Shown here piece by piece: positions 18,220-26,163 of a stretch of DNA of 45,352 bases. Where the stretch lies: the NCBI RefSeq assembly GCF_004103825.1, contig NZ_RYFI01000004.1, positions 154,832-200,183 of the forward strand, read 5' to 3'. The stretch's first letter is position 1, and every line of letters begins with the position of its first letter. The position numbers and the translations under genes are program-made. Below the pieces are notes generated by a model that saw nothing but the letters and a program-made list of their open reading frames with translations, made no database searches and was not told the origin of the DNA. This DNA comes from Hansschlegelia zhihuaiae. GTDB lineage: Bacteria; Pseudomonadota; Alphaproteobacteria; Rhizobiales; Methylopilaceae.

Positions 18220-19226
18220 CGCGAGGTCGGTCCGTTGGTCTTCTGCTTGCGCGCCGCGACGCGCCGCTCCGGCCGCGGGGCGAGCGCCGCACGGGTGGCG
18301 ACGAGCGCGCTGATGGCACGCGCAATCTCCGGCGTCGAGTCGAGCGGCGCGTACGAATAATTCTCGAGCCGCCCCGCGAAAGGCCGGACCACGCCGCGAG
18401 CCGTCAGCCGGTCCAGGGCTGCGGCGGTCCGGCGTTTTACCCCGCCGGGACGGAACGCCAGGACGGGACTCCCCGTCGCGAGCGCTTCGTCGATCGACAG
18501 GAGATCGTCGCCGGGCGCGACCAGCGCCTGAGACTGCGCCAGAAGAGCGACGTAGGGATCGGGACCTTCGCGGTCCCATAAATAGTGAGCCGTCTCCGCG
18601 AGCGCCATGTCGAGCGCCCGCGGCGCGGCGCGCCGGGCGGCCGCGATGACGATCGCGCCGTCGTCGCGCAGGCGGCGGACGCCGGCCGCCAGCCGCGCGA
18701 CGTCCTCGCGGGTCCAGGCGCGCCCCTTCCCGCCCTCGCCGAGAAGGACGCCGACGCGCGGCCCCTTCAGGCTGGACGGGACCAGGGGCTGGGCGGCGCG
18801 CGCCGCCGCGAGGCGGACCGCGCCGATGCGATGCGGCCGCGTCAGCGCAGCGACGACGTTCGATCCCCGATGCCGGGAGCCTTCCGTGACCGCCAGGACG
18901 TCCGCGAGGGCGGCGCCCCGGAGCGTGTCGCCGATGAAGGCGGCGACGGAGCGCCCGAACGACGCGCGCTTCACATGAGCGAGATAGGGAGCCGCCGCGC
19001 GGCCGGCGGCCACGACGAGGTCGGGCCACTCGCCGCGCGGCGCGATCGGTGAGTTCGGCGCCTCGGGCCGGTCGCGAAGCGGGACCGGGCCGAACGGCGC
19101 GACCCAGTTCCACGGCGCGCGCGGCGCGACGCGGCGGCGCTCGATGCGGTCCGCGACCGCCTCGGCGACCCCGAAGCAGCGCGCCTCGTCATCCGCGCTT
19201 CCATCCGTCAGAACCCATGCCCGCAT
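18216..19226 (-). CDS. ELM1/GtrOC1-like protein (DUF1022), putative glycosyltransferase-fold
   Basis: A 336-residue protein of the alphaproteobacterial/mitochondrial-ELM1 family, which has a GT-B-like fold; its reaction in bacteria is unknown. Recognisable features are the start MRAWVLTDGSADDEARCFGVAEAV, a central VGVLLGEGGKGRAWT, and the late block VAPGDDLLSIDEALATGSPVLAF, like a sugar-nucleotide site. It ends with a basic tail (RPERRVAARKQKTNG). ATG 19226 is chosen because it begins the conserved N-terminus. Its stop overlaps the trxB start by four bases. Confidence 0.8.
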   Translation of the reverse strand: MRAWVLTDGSADDEARCFGVAEAVADRIERRRVAPRAPWNWVAPFGPVPLRDRPEAPNSPIAPRGEWPDLVVAAGRAAAPYLAHVKRASFGRSVAAFIGDTLRGAALADVLAVTEGSRHRGSNVVAALTRPHRIGAVRLAAARAAQPLVPSSLKGPRVGVLLGEGGKGRAWTREDVARLAAGVRRLRDDGAIVIAAARRAAPRALDMALAETAHYLWDREGPDPYVALLAQSQALVAPGDDLLSIDEALATGSPVLAFRPGGVKRRTAAALDRLTARGVVRPFAGRLENYSYAPLDSTPEIARAISALVATRAALAPRPERRVAARKQKTNGPTSR

Positions 19227-19313
19227 GGCGCGAGCATCGGCCGCCACGGCCTGCCATGCAAGCCGGGAAGGGCTGCATTGACATCGTCACGGTCGACTTT
19301 TGGACAGGCTTCG

Positions 19314-19550
19314 TCAGGCGAAGGGGCGATCCGCCCCCGCGGACGGCCAGCGGATGGCGCGCAGCAGGGCGGAGAGACCTTCTTCGGCGGAAGGCTCGCT
19401 TGCGGCGCGGCTGGGCAGCACGCGGTGTTCGCCGAGCGCCACCCGGATCTGCCAGCGGTCGATCTCGCCGCGATCCACCATCGCGAACGTCAGCGCATGG
19501 AGAGTCTCGACCAGCGCGTCGAAGTCCCTGTCTGGCAGGACCGCAGCCAT
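19314..19550 (-). CDS. Hypothetical small protein (78 residues)
   Basis: A 78-residue open frame in an otherwise gene-free stretch between the ELM1-like gene and the transglycosylase. No family recognised. The sequence is mixed alpha/beta (VLPDRDFDALVETLHALTFA; IDRWQIRVALGEH) with no membrane segment. A GGGGAG lies 8 bases before ATG 19550; a GTG three codons further upstream is an alternative. Codon use looks normal for this genome, which supports a real gene, but nothing else does. It may be expressed as a short separate unit. Confidence 0.45.
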   Translation of the reverse strand: MAAVLPDRDFDALVETLHALTFAMVDRGEIDRWQIRVALGEHRVLPSRAASEPSAEEGLSALLRAIRWPSAGADRPFA

Positions 19551-19687
19551 ATGAGACACTCCCCGCCCACGCGACCCGACGGCGGCGGCGAGCGCATATT
19601 CCGGGCGTAAATCGCAGATTCTTCCAGAGCCGCGGGGCGAACCGGAGAGGCGCGATTAACGCGGGGTTGCGAGCGGTCCGACGTGTC

Positions 19688-20893
19688 TCACCCGCGCGTG
19701 GCCATCGCCTGGAGGAGCTCGACGTTCGGGTAGCCGTCGGCCGGGTGGCCGACCCTGAGCTGCGCTTTGCGGGTCGCCTTGCGGGTGTCGATCCCGAGCT
19801 TGCCGTCGACTTCGTCTTCGGGCAGCAGGCCCTCGCGCACGAAATGGCGCTGGAGCTCGCGGAGTTCGTCGGCGTTGAGCGGCCGCACCGGCGCGGAGCC
19901 GTCCGAGACCTGCGGCGCGCCCGCGATGCGGTTCGCGAGATAGGCGGCCGTCATGGCGTAGATGAAGGACTGGTTCCAGGTTTTGTAGACATCGAAGTTC
20001 TGGTAGGCGAGGAAAGCGGGACCCTTTCGTCCCATCGGCAGGAGAAGCGAAGCGGGCGCGTCCTCGGCGGGAAGGTCGCCGGTCCGCGCCTTCACGCCCC
20101 AGCGCCGCCAGTCCGCGACCGGATGCTTGACGTCGATGTCGGCCTCCTGCCACGGCAGGTCGGCCGGCAGCGCGACCTCCTGCAGCCAGGGCTCGCCGCG
20201 CCGCCAGCCGAGATCGGCGAGATATTTGGCCGCCGAAGCGAGGGCGTCGGGGACGCTCCCGATCAGGTCGCGACGGCCGTCGCCGTCGGCGTCGACGGCC
20301 GAGCGCACATAGTCGACCGGCATCATCTGGGTCTGTCCGAGCTCGCCCGCCCAGGCGCCGCGCATGTCGGCGGGCTGCAGGTCCCCGCGGTCGACCAGCC
20401 TCAGCGCCGCGATCAACTGCGGGCGGAAGAAATCCGGCCGCCGACAGTCATGGGACAGCGTCGCGAGCGCGTTCCTTGTATCGAACTTGCCGAGATTGGC
20501 GCCGAAATCGGTCTCGAGACCCCAGAACGCGACCAGCACCTCGCCGGGCACGCCGTAATCGCGCTCGATGCGGTCGAGCAGACCGCGCTGCTGCTTGAGC
20601 ATCTGGACGCCTTTCGGCAGGCGCGGGGGCGCCACCATGCGGCCAGCGAACTGCAGGAAGGTCTGCTGGAACACCGACTGCGCCCGGTCGGCCGCCAGCA
20701 CCTTGGGCTCGATCCTGACGCCGTCGAGACCGGCGGCGATCGCCTTGTCCGAAACGCCCGACGCCCGGGCCTCGGTCTTCACGCCCTCCAGCCATTCGCC
20801 GAAATCCCCGCCGCAAGCGCCCTGCGCGAACGCGGGCGCGGCCGCGCCCGCGAGCAGCGCCGCGACGAGGGCGCATCTGGCGAAAGTCATCAT
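19688..20893 (-). CDS. Lytic murein transglycosylase (SLT_2 / MltB-like) with peptidoglycan-binding domain
   Basis: Exported enzyme that cleaves the MurNAc-GlcNAc bond with anhydro-sugar formation. From ATG 20893 it has 401 residues: a signal peptide (ALVAALLAGAAAPAFA, cleavage before QG near residue 24), a MltB-type catalytic domain with Glu127 in VAFWGLETDFGANLG, the GELGQTQMMP motif, and a C-terminal PG_binding_1 domain (LNADELRELQRHFVREGLL onward, about 340-400). The frame is open 22 codons further upstream, but the signal peptide places the start at 20893 or the adjacent ATG 20890. No lipobox is seen, so it is probably periplasmic and soluble. Confidence 0.9.
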   Translation of the reverse strand: MMTFARCALVAALLAGAAAPAFAQGACGGDFGEWLEGVKTEARASGVSDKAIAAGLDGVRIEPKVLAADRAQSVFQQTFLQFAGRMVAPPRLPKGVQMLKQQRGLLDRIERDYGVPGEVLVAFWGLETDFGANLGKFDTRNALATLSHDCRRPDFFRPQLIAALRLVDRGDLQPADMRGAWAGELGQTQMMPVDYVRSAVDADGDGRRDLIGSVPDALASAAKYLADLGWRRGEPWLQEVALPADLPWQEADIDVKHPVADWRRWGVKARTGDLPAEDAPASLLLPMGRKGPAFLAYQNFDVYKTWNQSFIYAMTAAYLANRIAGAPQVSDGSAPVRPLNADELRELQRHFVREGLLPEDEVDGKLGIDTRKATRKAQLRVGHPADGYPNVELLQAMATRG

Positions 20894-21006
20894 CGAGGAA
20901 AGTCCGGCGAAGGAGACGTCGAAACCGTCTCTTTCGCACGCGAAAATCGGCGAAGACATGGCGACGTCCCGGTCCTCGGCCTGAATCGACGCGGGCGGCG
21001 AAGAAT

Positions 21007-22068
21007 TCAGCGGGCGCGTTTCATCCGGGTCACGAGCCGCGCGACCGTCTTCTCCGCCCGTCGCAGCCCCGGCCGGCCGCGCGCGCCGTCATAGGCCTTC
21101 TTCAGGGCGCCCGACGCGAAAGCCTCGACCACGACCGCATGGACATAGGATTTCCGCACCACCGCCGGGGTGTTGGAAAGCCGGTCCGAGATCGCCCGCA
21201 TGACGGCCGCGAGCTGACGCCTGCGGCCGGTCTCGCTCGCGGCCGGCTCGATCTCGACCAACTCCTCGGCCGCACTCGCGCTCGCGCCGAGCTGGCGCAG
21301 GTCCTTGGCGGTGACCGGCAGTCCCGTGATCTCGCGGATATAGGCGTTGACGTCGGTCGAGGTGATGCGCCGCACCTTGCCGGTCTCGTCCCTATACTGG
21401 AACAACCGCCGGCCGGGCAGCGAGGAGACGCGCGCAAGCGCCCGCGCGAGCCGCGGCGAGCGCATCCGCATCTTGACGTCCTTGCCGCCCTTGCCGCGGA
21501 ACGAGAGCTCGACGCCCTCGCCCCTCACCTTCACGTGGCGCTTCAGCAGCGTCGAGGCGCCGTGCGCCTTGTTGGAGCGGACATAGGATTCCGAGCCCAC
21601 CCGGATGTGGGTCTCGTCGATCAGCGCGACGGCGGCGGCGAGCGCCTTGCGGCGGCTGAGCTTGGGGCTCGCCATGTCGCGCGCGACGGCCCGCCGGAGT
21701 TTTGGAAGCGACTCGATCACGCGGTCCAGCCGTTCGACCTTGCGGGTCTCGCGCACGGCGTCCCAGTCTGGATGGTAGCGATACTGGGTGCGGCCCGCCT
21801 CGTCGCGGCCTGTCGCCTGGAGATGGAGGTTCGCGTCTTTCGCGATCCTGACGTCCTCATAGGCGGGCGGGATTGCGAGCGATCTGATCCGGGCGACGAC
21901 GGCCTCATCGTCGATCCTCGCTCCCTTGGCGTCGACGTAGAAGAACCCCTTGCCGGCCCGCTTGCGGACGATGGTGAGATCGTCGGGCGACGCGATCCTG
22001 AGACCGGCCTCCGCGGCGATCCGCGCGACTTCGGCGTCGTCGTCATCGTCGAGGTCGACGGCCGCCAT
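21007..22068 (-). CDS. DNA topoisomerase IB (poxvirus-like bacterial type)
   Basis: Relaxes supercoils through a 3'-phosphotyrosyl intermediate. The 353 residues carry Tyr308 (NTPAVVRKSYVH), Arg156 (ETHIRVGSESY), the SFRGKGGK block near 190 and Arg258 (KDLRQLGAS), matching the tyrosine recombinase-like active site. The N-terminal region includes IPPAYEDVRIAKDANLHLQATGRDEAG, typical of bacterial TopIB. ATG 22068 is chosen because the longer frame has no similarity and a short upstream ORF ends in a one-base overlap (TGATG) with it. The acidic run after the start (DLDDDDDAE) is unusual but short. Confidence 0.92.
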   Translation of the reverse strand: MAAVDLDDDDDAEVARIAAEAGLRIASPDDLTIVRKRAGKGFFYVDAKGARIDDEAVVARIRSLAIPPAYEDVRIAKDANLHLQATGRDEAGRTQYRYHPDWDAVRETRKVERLDRVIESLPKLRRAVARDMASPKLSRRKALAAAVALIDETHIRVGSESYVRSNKAHGASTLLKRHVKVRGEGVELSFRGKGGKDVKMRMRSPRLARALARVSSLPGRRLFQYRDETGKVRRITSTDVNAYIREITGLPVTAKDLRQLGASASAAEELVEIEPAASETGRRRQLAAVMRAISDRLSNTPAVVRKSYVHAVVVEAFASGALKKAYDGARGRPGLRRAEKTVARLVTRMKRAR

Positions 22069-22199
22069 CAGTGCGACCTCAGCGCTTCGATGATCTTGGC
22101 CTTGCTCGCCTTCGACAGCGCCTCGCAGACGTCCGGATTCCTGATCGACGGATTGCCGGCGGCGTCGCCGGACGGTCTCTTCGTTGCGGCCACGGCCAT
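22068..22199 (-). CDS. Mini-ORF (43 residues) coupled to topoisomerase IB
   Basis: A 43-residue frame, MAVAATKRPSGDAAGNPSIR... ending SKASKAKIIEALRSH. Its stop overlaps the topoisomerase ATG by one base (TGATG), the pattern of translational reinitiation. An AGGGAGG lies directly upstream of its ATG, though only about one base away, closer than ideal. No family recognised; the C-terminal half could form one amphipathic helix. It may be a genuine small protein or only a leader that sets topoisomerase translation. Confidence 0.5.
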   Translation of the reverse strand: MAVAATKRPSGDAAGNPSIRNPDVCEALSKASKAKIIEALRSH

Positions 22200-22320
22200 G
22201 CCTCCCTGTCGCCCTCGGGCGATGGTCGATGAACACGGCGGCGCGCATGTCGGTTCCGCCCGGCCCTCGCCCGCGCTATGTCCGGCCCGACGCCGGGCGC
22301 CGGCTGCGAGGGCTTCGGGA

Positions 22321-23331
22321 ATGACCGCATCGGTGACTTTGGTCGAGGTGACGCGCGGGATCGCGGTCGAAAGCCGCCATCTCGGCGCGGTCGCAGTCGC
22401 GGACGCCGAGGGCGGCCTCGCGCTCGCGCTCGGCGACGTCGAGCGGCCGGTCTTCGCGCGCTCCTCGGTCAAGGCCTTCCAGGCGCTGCCGGTCGTCGAG
22501 AGCGGCGCGGCCGACCGGTTCGGCTTCACGGACGCCGAGCTCGCGCTGGCGTGCGGTTCGCATGGCGGCGAGCCCGACCATGTCGCGACCGCGGCCGGCG
22601 CCCTGGCCCGCCTCGGGCTCGACGAAGAGGCGCTCGAATGCGGCGCGCACTGGCCGCTCAACGACACCGCGGCCCGCGCGCTCGCCGCGAGCGGCTCGGG
22701 CCCGACCCAGCTCCACAACAATTGCTCGGGCAAGCATGCGGGCTTTCTGTGCCTCGCCTGCGCCATGGAGGCGACGCGCGAGGGCTACGCCGCGATCGAA
22801 CACCCCGTGCAGCGGGAAGTGACCGCGGCCATCGAGGCGGCCACGGGCTCGAGCCTCGCTTCGGCGCCGGTCGGGGTCGACGGCTGCGGCGCGCCCACCT
22901 ACGCCCTGCCGCTCGCCGTTCTGGCGCGCGGCTTCGCCCGCTTCGGGACAGGGCGCGGCCTTCCGCCCGGGCGCGCGGCCGCCGCGCAGCGGCTGATGCG
23001 CGCCGCATGGTCGGCGCCGGCCCAGGTCGCAGGCCACGGTCGCTTCGACACCGAGACGATGCAGACGCTGGCGGGACGAGCGTTCGTCAAGATCGGGGCG
23101 GAGGGCGTGCACGCCGCCGCGCTTCCAGAGCTCGGGATCGGCATCGCGCTCAAGATCGACGACGGCGCGAGTCGGGCGGCCGAAGCCGCCATGGCGGCGT
23201 TGCTGCTGCGCTTCCTCGCCCCCCACGGCGAGGCGGCCGAGCGGCTCGAGGCGCGCGCTCGCCGTCCGCTGCGCCGTGTGACCGGGCAACAGGTCGGCGA
23301 GATCCGCGCCTCCGAGGCATTGAAGGCCTGA
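22321..23331 (+). CDS. L-asparaginase, class 3 (Rhizobium etli type)
   Basis: Hydrolyses asparagine to aspartate and ammonia. The 336 residues belong to the class described from Rhizobium etli (ReAIV/ReAV), unrelated to E. coli-type enzymes. The residues reported as catalytic or metal-binding in ReAV fall at the same numbers here: Ser48 and Lys51 (ARSSVKAFQ), Ser80 (ACGSHGGEP), Cys135 and Lys138 (NNCSGKHAGF), and Cys189 (GVDGCGAPT). The GRFDTETM and KIGAEGVHAAALPE blocks are present too. The ATG at 22321 directly precedes the conserved start. It is divergent from the topoisomerase unit. Confidence 0.92.
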   Translation: MTASVTLVEVTRGIAVESRHLGAVAVADAEGGLALALGDVERPVFARSSVKAFQALPVVESGAADRFGFTDAELALACGSHGGEPDHVATAAGALARLGLDEEALECGAHWPLNDTAARALAASGSGPTQLHNNCSGKHAGFLCLACAMEATREGYAAIEHPVQREVTAAIEAATGSSLASAPVGVDGCGAPTYALPLAVLARGFARFGTGRGLPPGRAAAAQRLMRAAWSAPAQVAGHGRFDTETMQTLAGRAFVKIGAEGVHAAALPELGIGIALKIDDGASRAAEAAMAALLLRFLAPHGEAAERLEARARRPLRRVTGQQVGEIRASEALKA

Positions 23332-23373
23332 CCGGAGGCCGGTCCAGCGGCGCCGCGGGACGCCCAAACGAAA

Positions 23374-23397
23374 ACGGGAGCGCTTGCGCGCCCCCGT
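23374..23397 (-). terminator. Terminator between asparaginase and outer-membrane gene
   Basis: A 10-bp stem with one mismatch (23374-23383 against 23388-23397) and a 4-base loop. Read on the minus strand it is followed by TTTTCGTTTG, the U-rich tail expected for termination of the outer-membrane gene; on the plus strand it has no U-run. Confidence 0.55.
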
Positions 23398-23431
23398 CTC
23401 GAGATCCGAATGGATCAGTCCCGTTCTCGTC

Positions 23432-24313
23432 TCAGTACTTGGTGACGAGCGGAGCCGCCGGGGTCGCCGGAGTCCAGAGCGGGATGATGATGCGCGACCA
23501 GAACCGGGTGTCCTTGGCGCGGTTGTTGCTGCCGCCCGTGCCGCGAGCGTAGACGTCGCGGGTCAGGTAAGCCTGCAGGATGACCGGGCCGAAGTTGTAG
23601 CCGACGAGCGGGCCGACCGCGAACTGCTTGGTCTTCGGAGTGCCCTTCAGAGCGTCGGGACGATCATACTCGGTCGAACCGAAGCCGACCGCGCCGATTT
23701 CCCACTTGCCGAAGGTCTTCGTGGCCGTCAGATCGAGGTTGAAGCCGTTCGAGGTCGTGTTGAACGCCGCGTAGTTCGAGGTGCCGAAGGTGATGCCCCA
23801 CAGCAGGTTCGCGGTCAGGTTCCAGCCGTCGCCGGTGTAGCTGATCGCGAAGTCCTGACGCCAGGTGGTGGCGGGAACGCGGATGTCGCGGTCGCCGGCG
23901 TTGAAGTAGATGCCCGACAGGTAGCTGACGCCGAAGCCGCCGCCGAGGTCGAACGCAATCTTCGCAGCCAGAAGCGGGTTGTAGAACCCGTAGGGATCAA
24001 ATCCGCCCGGCAGATCCGCATGGATCATCGGAGTCGCGGCGAGCAACTGGATATTGCCGCCGAACAGGGTCCACGGCGTCGACCAGGCGATGACCGGGAT
24101 GTCGACCAGCAGCTTGGTGTCCGGCATCCCCTTGTTCTTGCGCACGCCCCAGTCGAGCGTGTTCACGAAGTACACGCCTTCCGGGAGCGGAGCGCCCATG
24201 GCCAGACCGGCGGTCTCGCCGGGCTGAGCGGTGGTGCCGGCGTTAGCCGCCGTCGCCGTCGCGGTCAGCGCGAACGCGCCAACCGCCGCAATTTTCATCA
24301 CATTCTTCAGCAT
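23432..24313 (-). CDS. Outer-membrane beta-barrel protein, phenol-degradation MetA-like family
   Basis: A 293-residue protein with a Sec signal peptide (MKIAAVGAFALTATATAANA, cleavage near residue 25) and a chain of alternating amphipathic strands ending in the aromatic C-terminus VTKY, typical of outer-membrane barrels. The pattern GVYFVNTLDWGV, then IPVIAWSTPWTLFGGNIQLLAATP and GVSYLSGIYF, fits the MetA-pathway phenol-degradation/transporter family (PF13557), whose members are proposed hydrophobic-substrate channels. ATG 24313 follows a strong GGAGG (plus-strand 24323-24327). The 373-base upstream region contains repeated motifs. No aromatic-degradation genes are nearby. Confidence 0.8.
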   Translation of the reverse strand: MLKNVMKIAAVGAFALTATATAANAGTTAQPGETAGLAMGAPLPEGVYFVNTLDWGVRKNKGMPDTKLLVDIPVIAWSTPWTLFGGNIQLLAATPMIHADLPGGFDPYGFYNPLLAAKIAFDLGGGFGVSYLSGIYFNAGDRDIRVPATTWRQDFAISYTGDGWNLTANLLWGITFGTSNYAAFNTTSNGFNLDLTATKTFGKWEIGAVGFGSTEYDRPDALKGTPKTKQFAVGPLVGYNFGPVILQAYLTRDVYARGTGGSNNRAKDTRFWSRIIIPLWTPATPAAPLVTKY

Positions 24314-24686
24314 GTTGCCTTTCCTCCGATCGGCGCCCTGCCGGGAACGCCGCCCATCCGAGCACGATTTTCGTCTTCGCCTGCTGGTTCGGTTTCTTCC
24401 GTCCCCGAAACCGAATCTCGTCGGAAACCGAACCGACAGGCGCAACAAGCGCCCCCGACTCGGCGCCGCCTTCCGCAGAGGACATTTTTTGGGCGGGGAT
24501 TGCTACCGGAATCAGGGCCCCGAGGCGCCGTTCCGGCCGCGGTGTCGCCGAAATGTCGCAACTTGAAGGACGCCGGAAAGCCTCAACTTCGATGTCTTTT
24601 CGGCGCCCTCGGCGCCCGTGCGCTATGCAATTTATAAGGAATACAAACGCTTGTCTGGCATGCCTAATTTTCCATCGGCCGCCCGC
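24314..24686. other. 373-base intergenic region, less GC-rich than its surroundings
   Basis: Lies between the outer-membrane gene start and the beta-helix gene end, both on the minus strand. It holds the repeat array at 24386-24434, a T-rich patch at 24484-24490 and an AT-rich patch at 24624-24675 (includes ATTTATAAGGAATACAAAC). I see no convincing gene, RNA or sigma70 promoter pair in it. Confidence 0.5.
24386..24434 (-). promoter_or_regulatory. Three copies of an 11-base motif upstream of the outer-membrane gene
   Basis: Read on the minus strand, GGTTCGGTTTC (24424-24434) and GATTCGGTTTC (24407-24417) are direct repeats 6 bases apart, followed by the inverted copy GAAACCGAACC (24386-24396). 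The first and third are exact reverse complements. They lie 73-121 bases before the ATG. This could be a regulator binding array or a structured 5' leader. Confidence 0.5.
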
Positions 24687-26054
24687 CTAGCGGGGCGTGT
24701 TCTGGGCGACGGTGAGGCCCGGAAAGCCCTGCGAGCCGCCCAGAGCGAGATCCGGCGTCACTGCCTGCGCCCATCGATAGCCGAGCACGGCGCCGCGGCG
24801 CGACCCGGTTATGATGTTGCCCGACACGGTGGCGGGGCCGACGCCCTCGACCACCGACACCCCGACGCCGACGTCGCAGCCCCGGATGACGTTGCCCGAG
24901 ATCGTGACGTCGCGGAGATAGGGCCCCCAGCCGGCGTTGATCCCGATGCCCGCCGCGTTCTCGACGACGTTGCCGGTGACCGCGACGTCGGCCTCGACGC
25001 CGATGCCGAGCCCGTAGCCCTCGCCGGGGCCGTCGAGCAGGCGGCGACGGAACAGGTTCCGGACCACGTTGCCCACGACCGTCGCGAGCCGTCCGCCTTC
25101 GTTGAAATTGGCGACCGAAATGCCGCTCGCCGCGCCGTCCACGAGATTGCCGGAAATCACCGCGCCGGCGAAGCCGAACTCGGCGTAGAGCCCGGTCTCG
25201 CCGCTGTCGAGGCAGAGATTGTCCGTGATCATCACGTCGTCGGCCTGATGGGCGCGCACCGCCGTGAAGGCCGATCGGCGGATGGCGTTGTTCGACACGA
25301 CCACGCCCGCGGCCTTCGAGACGTTGACGGCGTTGCCGTTCCAGCCGAGACCGCCGTCGAGCGCGCCGATGTCCTCGATCCGGTTGCGCGAGACGATCGA
25401 GCCGTCGTCGCCCTTGTCGGTCCGTCGAATCACCACGCCGTTGTTGCGGCAAAGCCGGATCAGGCAGTCGGTGACCGCCAGGCCCTTGCCGTCCATCGAG
25501 AACAGCGCAGCGTGGCGGGCGTTCTCGATGCGGCTCCCCCGCACCACGCCCCCGACGCCGAACAGCGCGAGCGCCGTGCCGCCGGCGTTCAGGACCTCGA
25601 CCTCGTCGAGCAGCAGCTCCGCGACGTCCTGGCCGATCAGCACGCCAGCCTGCGCGCCGGCCGGGATGTTGCCGCCGTCGAGCGTCACGCCCCTAAGGGC
25701 CACGCGCCTTGCGCCCTTGGCGGAGAGCAAGGGTCCCGCGCCGTTGAGCTCGAGCCGCGTCTGGCGCGCCGCGCCGACCAGGACCGTCCCGTCCGGCAGC
25801 GAGACGTTCGCGGCGCGGTACACGCCGGGCGCCAGCGCGAGCGGCCGCCCCTCCCGCGCCGCCTTCTCCAGCGCGCGGCCGAGCGCGCGGCTCTGGTCGG
25901 CGTCGCCGGGCCGCACGCCCGCGCTGGCGCCATCGAGCGAGCCCGGCAGAGCCTCGGCCCAGGACGGCGCGGCCGCCAGGGCCGCGACGGCCGCGGCGCG
26001 AGACAGGAAGCGTCTCCGCGTGACTTCGGATTCGGCCAGGCTCGCGCGGTCCAC
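24687..26054 (-). CDS. Tat-exported parallel beta-helix repeat protein, TIGR03808 type
   Basis: A 455-residue secreted protein. The N-terminus has a twin-arginine signal (TRRRFLSRAAAVAALAAAP, residues 12-30). The rest is a repetitive chain of roughly 20-25-residue coils in patterns such as VSNNAIRRSAFTAV and ISGNLVDGAASGI, the signature of right-handed parallel beta-helix proteins with N-x-I/V ladders. This matches the alphaproteobacterial family TIGR03808 of unknown function; related folds are polysaccharide lyases or epimerases, but no catalytic motif can be assigned. The ATG at 26054 gives the complete Tat signal. It is divergent from tlyA. Confidence 0.85.
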   Translation of the reverse strand: MDRASLAESEVTRRRFLSRAAAVAALAAAPSWAEALPGSLDGASAGVRPGDADQSRALGRALEKAAREGRPLALAPGVYRAANVSLPDGTVLVGAARQTRLELNGAGPLLSAKGARRVALRGVTLDGGNIPAGAQAGVLIGQDVAELLLDEVEVLNAGGTALALFGVGGVVRGSRIENARHAALFSMDGKGLAVTDCLIRLCRNNGVVIRRTDKGDDGSIVSRNRIEDIGALDGGLGWNGNAVNVSKAAGVVVSNNAIRRSAFTAVRAHQADDVMITDNLCLDSGETGLYAEFGFAGAVISGNLVDGAASGISVANFNEGGRLATVVGNVVRNLFRRRLLDGPGEGYGLGIGVEADVAVTGNVVENAAGIGINAGWGPYLRDVTISGNVIRGCDVGVGVSVVEGVGPATVSGNIITGSRRGAVLGYRWAQAVTPDLALGGSQGFPGLTVAQNTPR

Positions 26055-26163
26055 GTCTTCAGCCCCTGCTGGCCGTCCCCCGACGGCCGCGACGCCAGAC
26101 TAGCGGGCCCCGCCGGATCCGCGAAACCACAGCCGCGCGAGAAGCTGATAAGACTGAACGCCG

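Noticed and set aside
24620-24675. AT-rich stretch with TATAAA-like sequence, considered as a promoter
   Set aside because: No matching -35 at a workable distance on either strand and no gene start close by.
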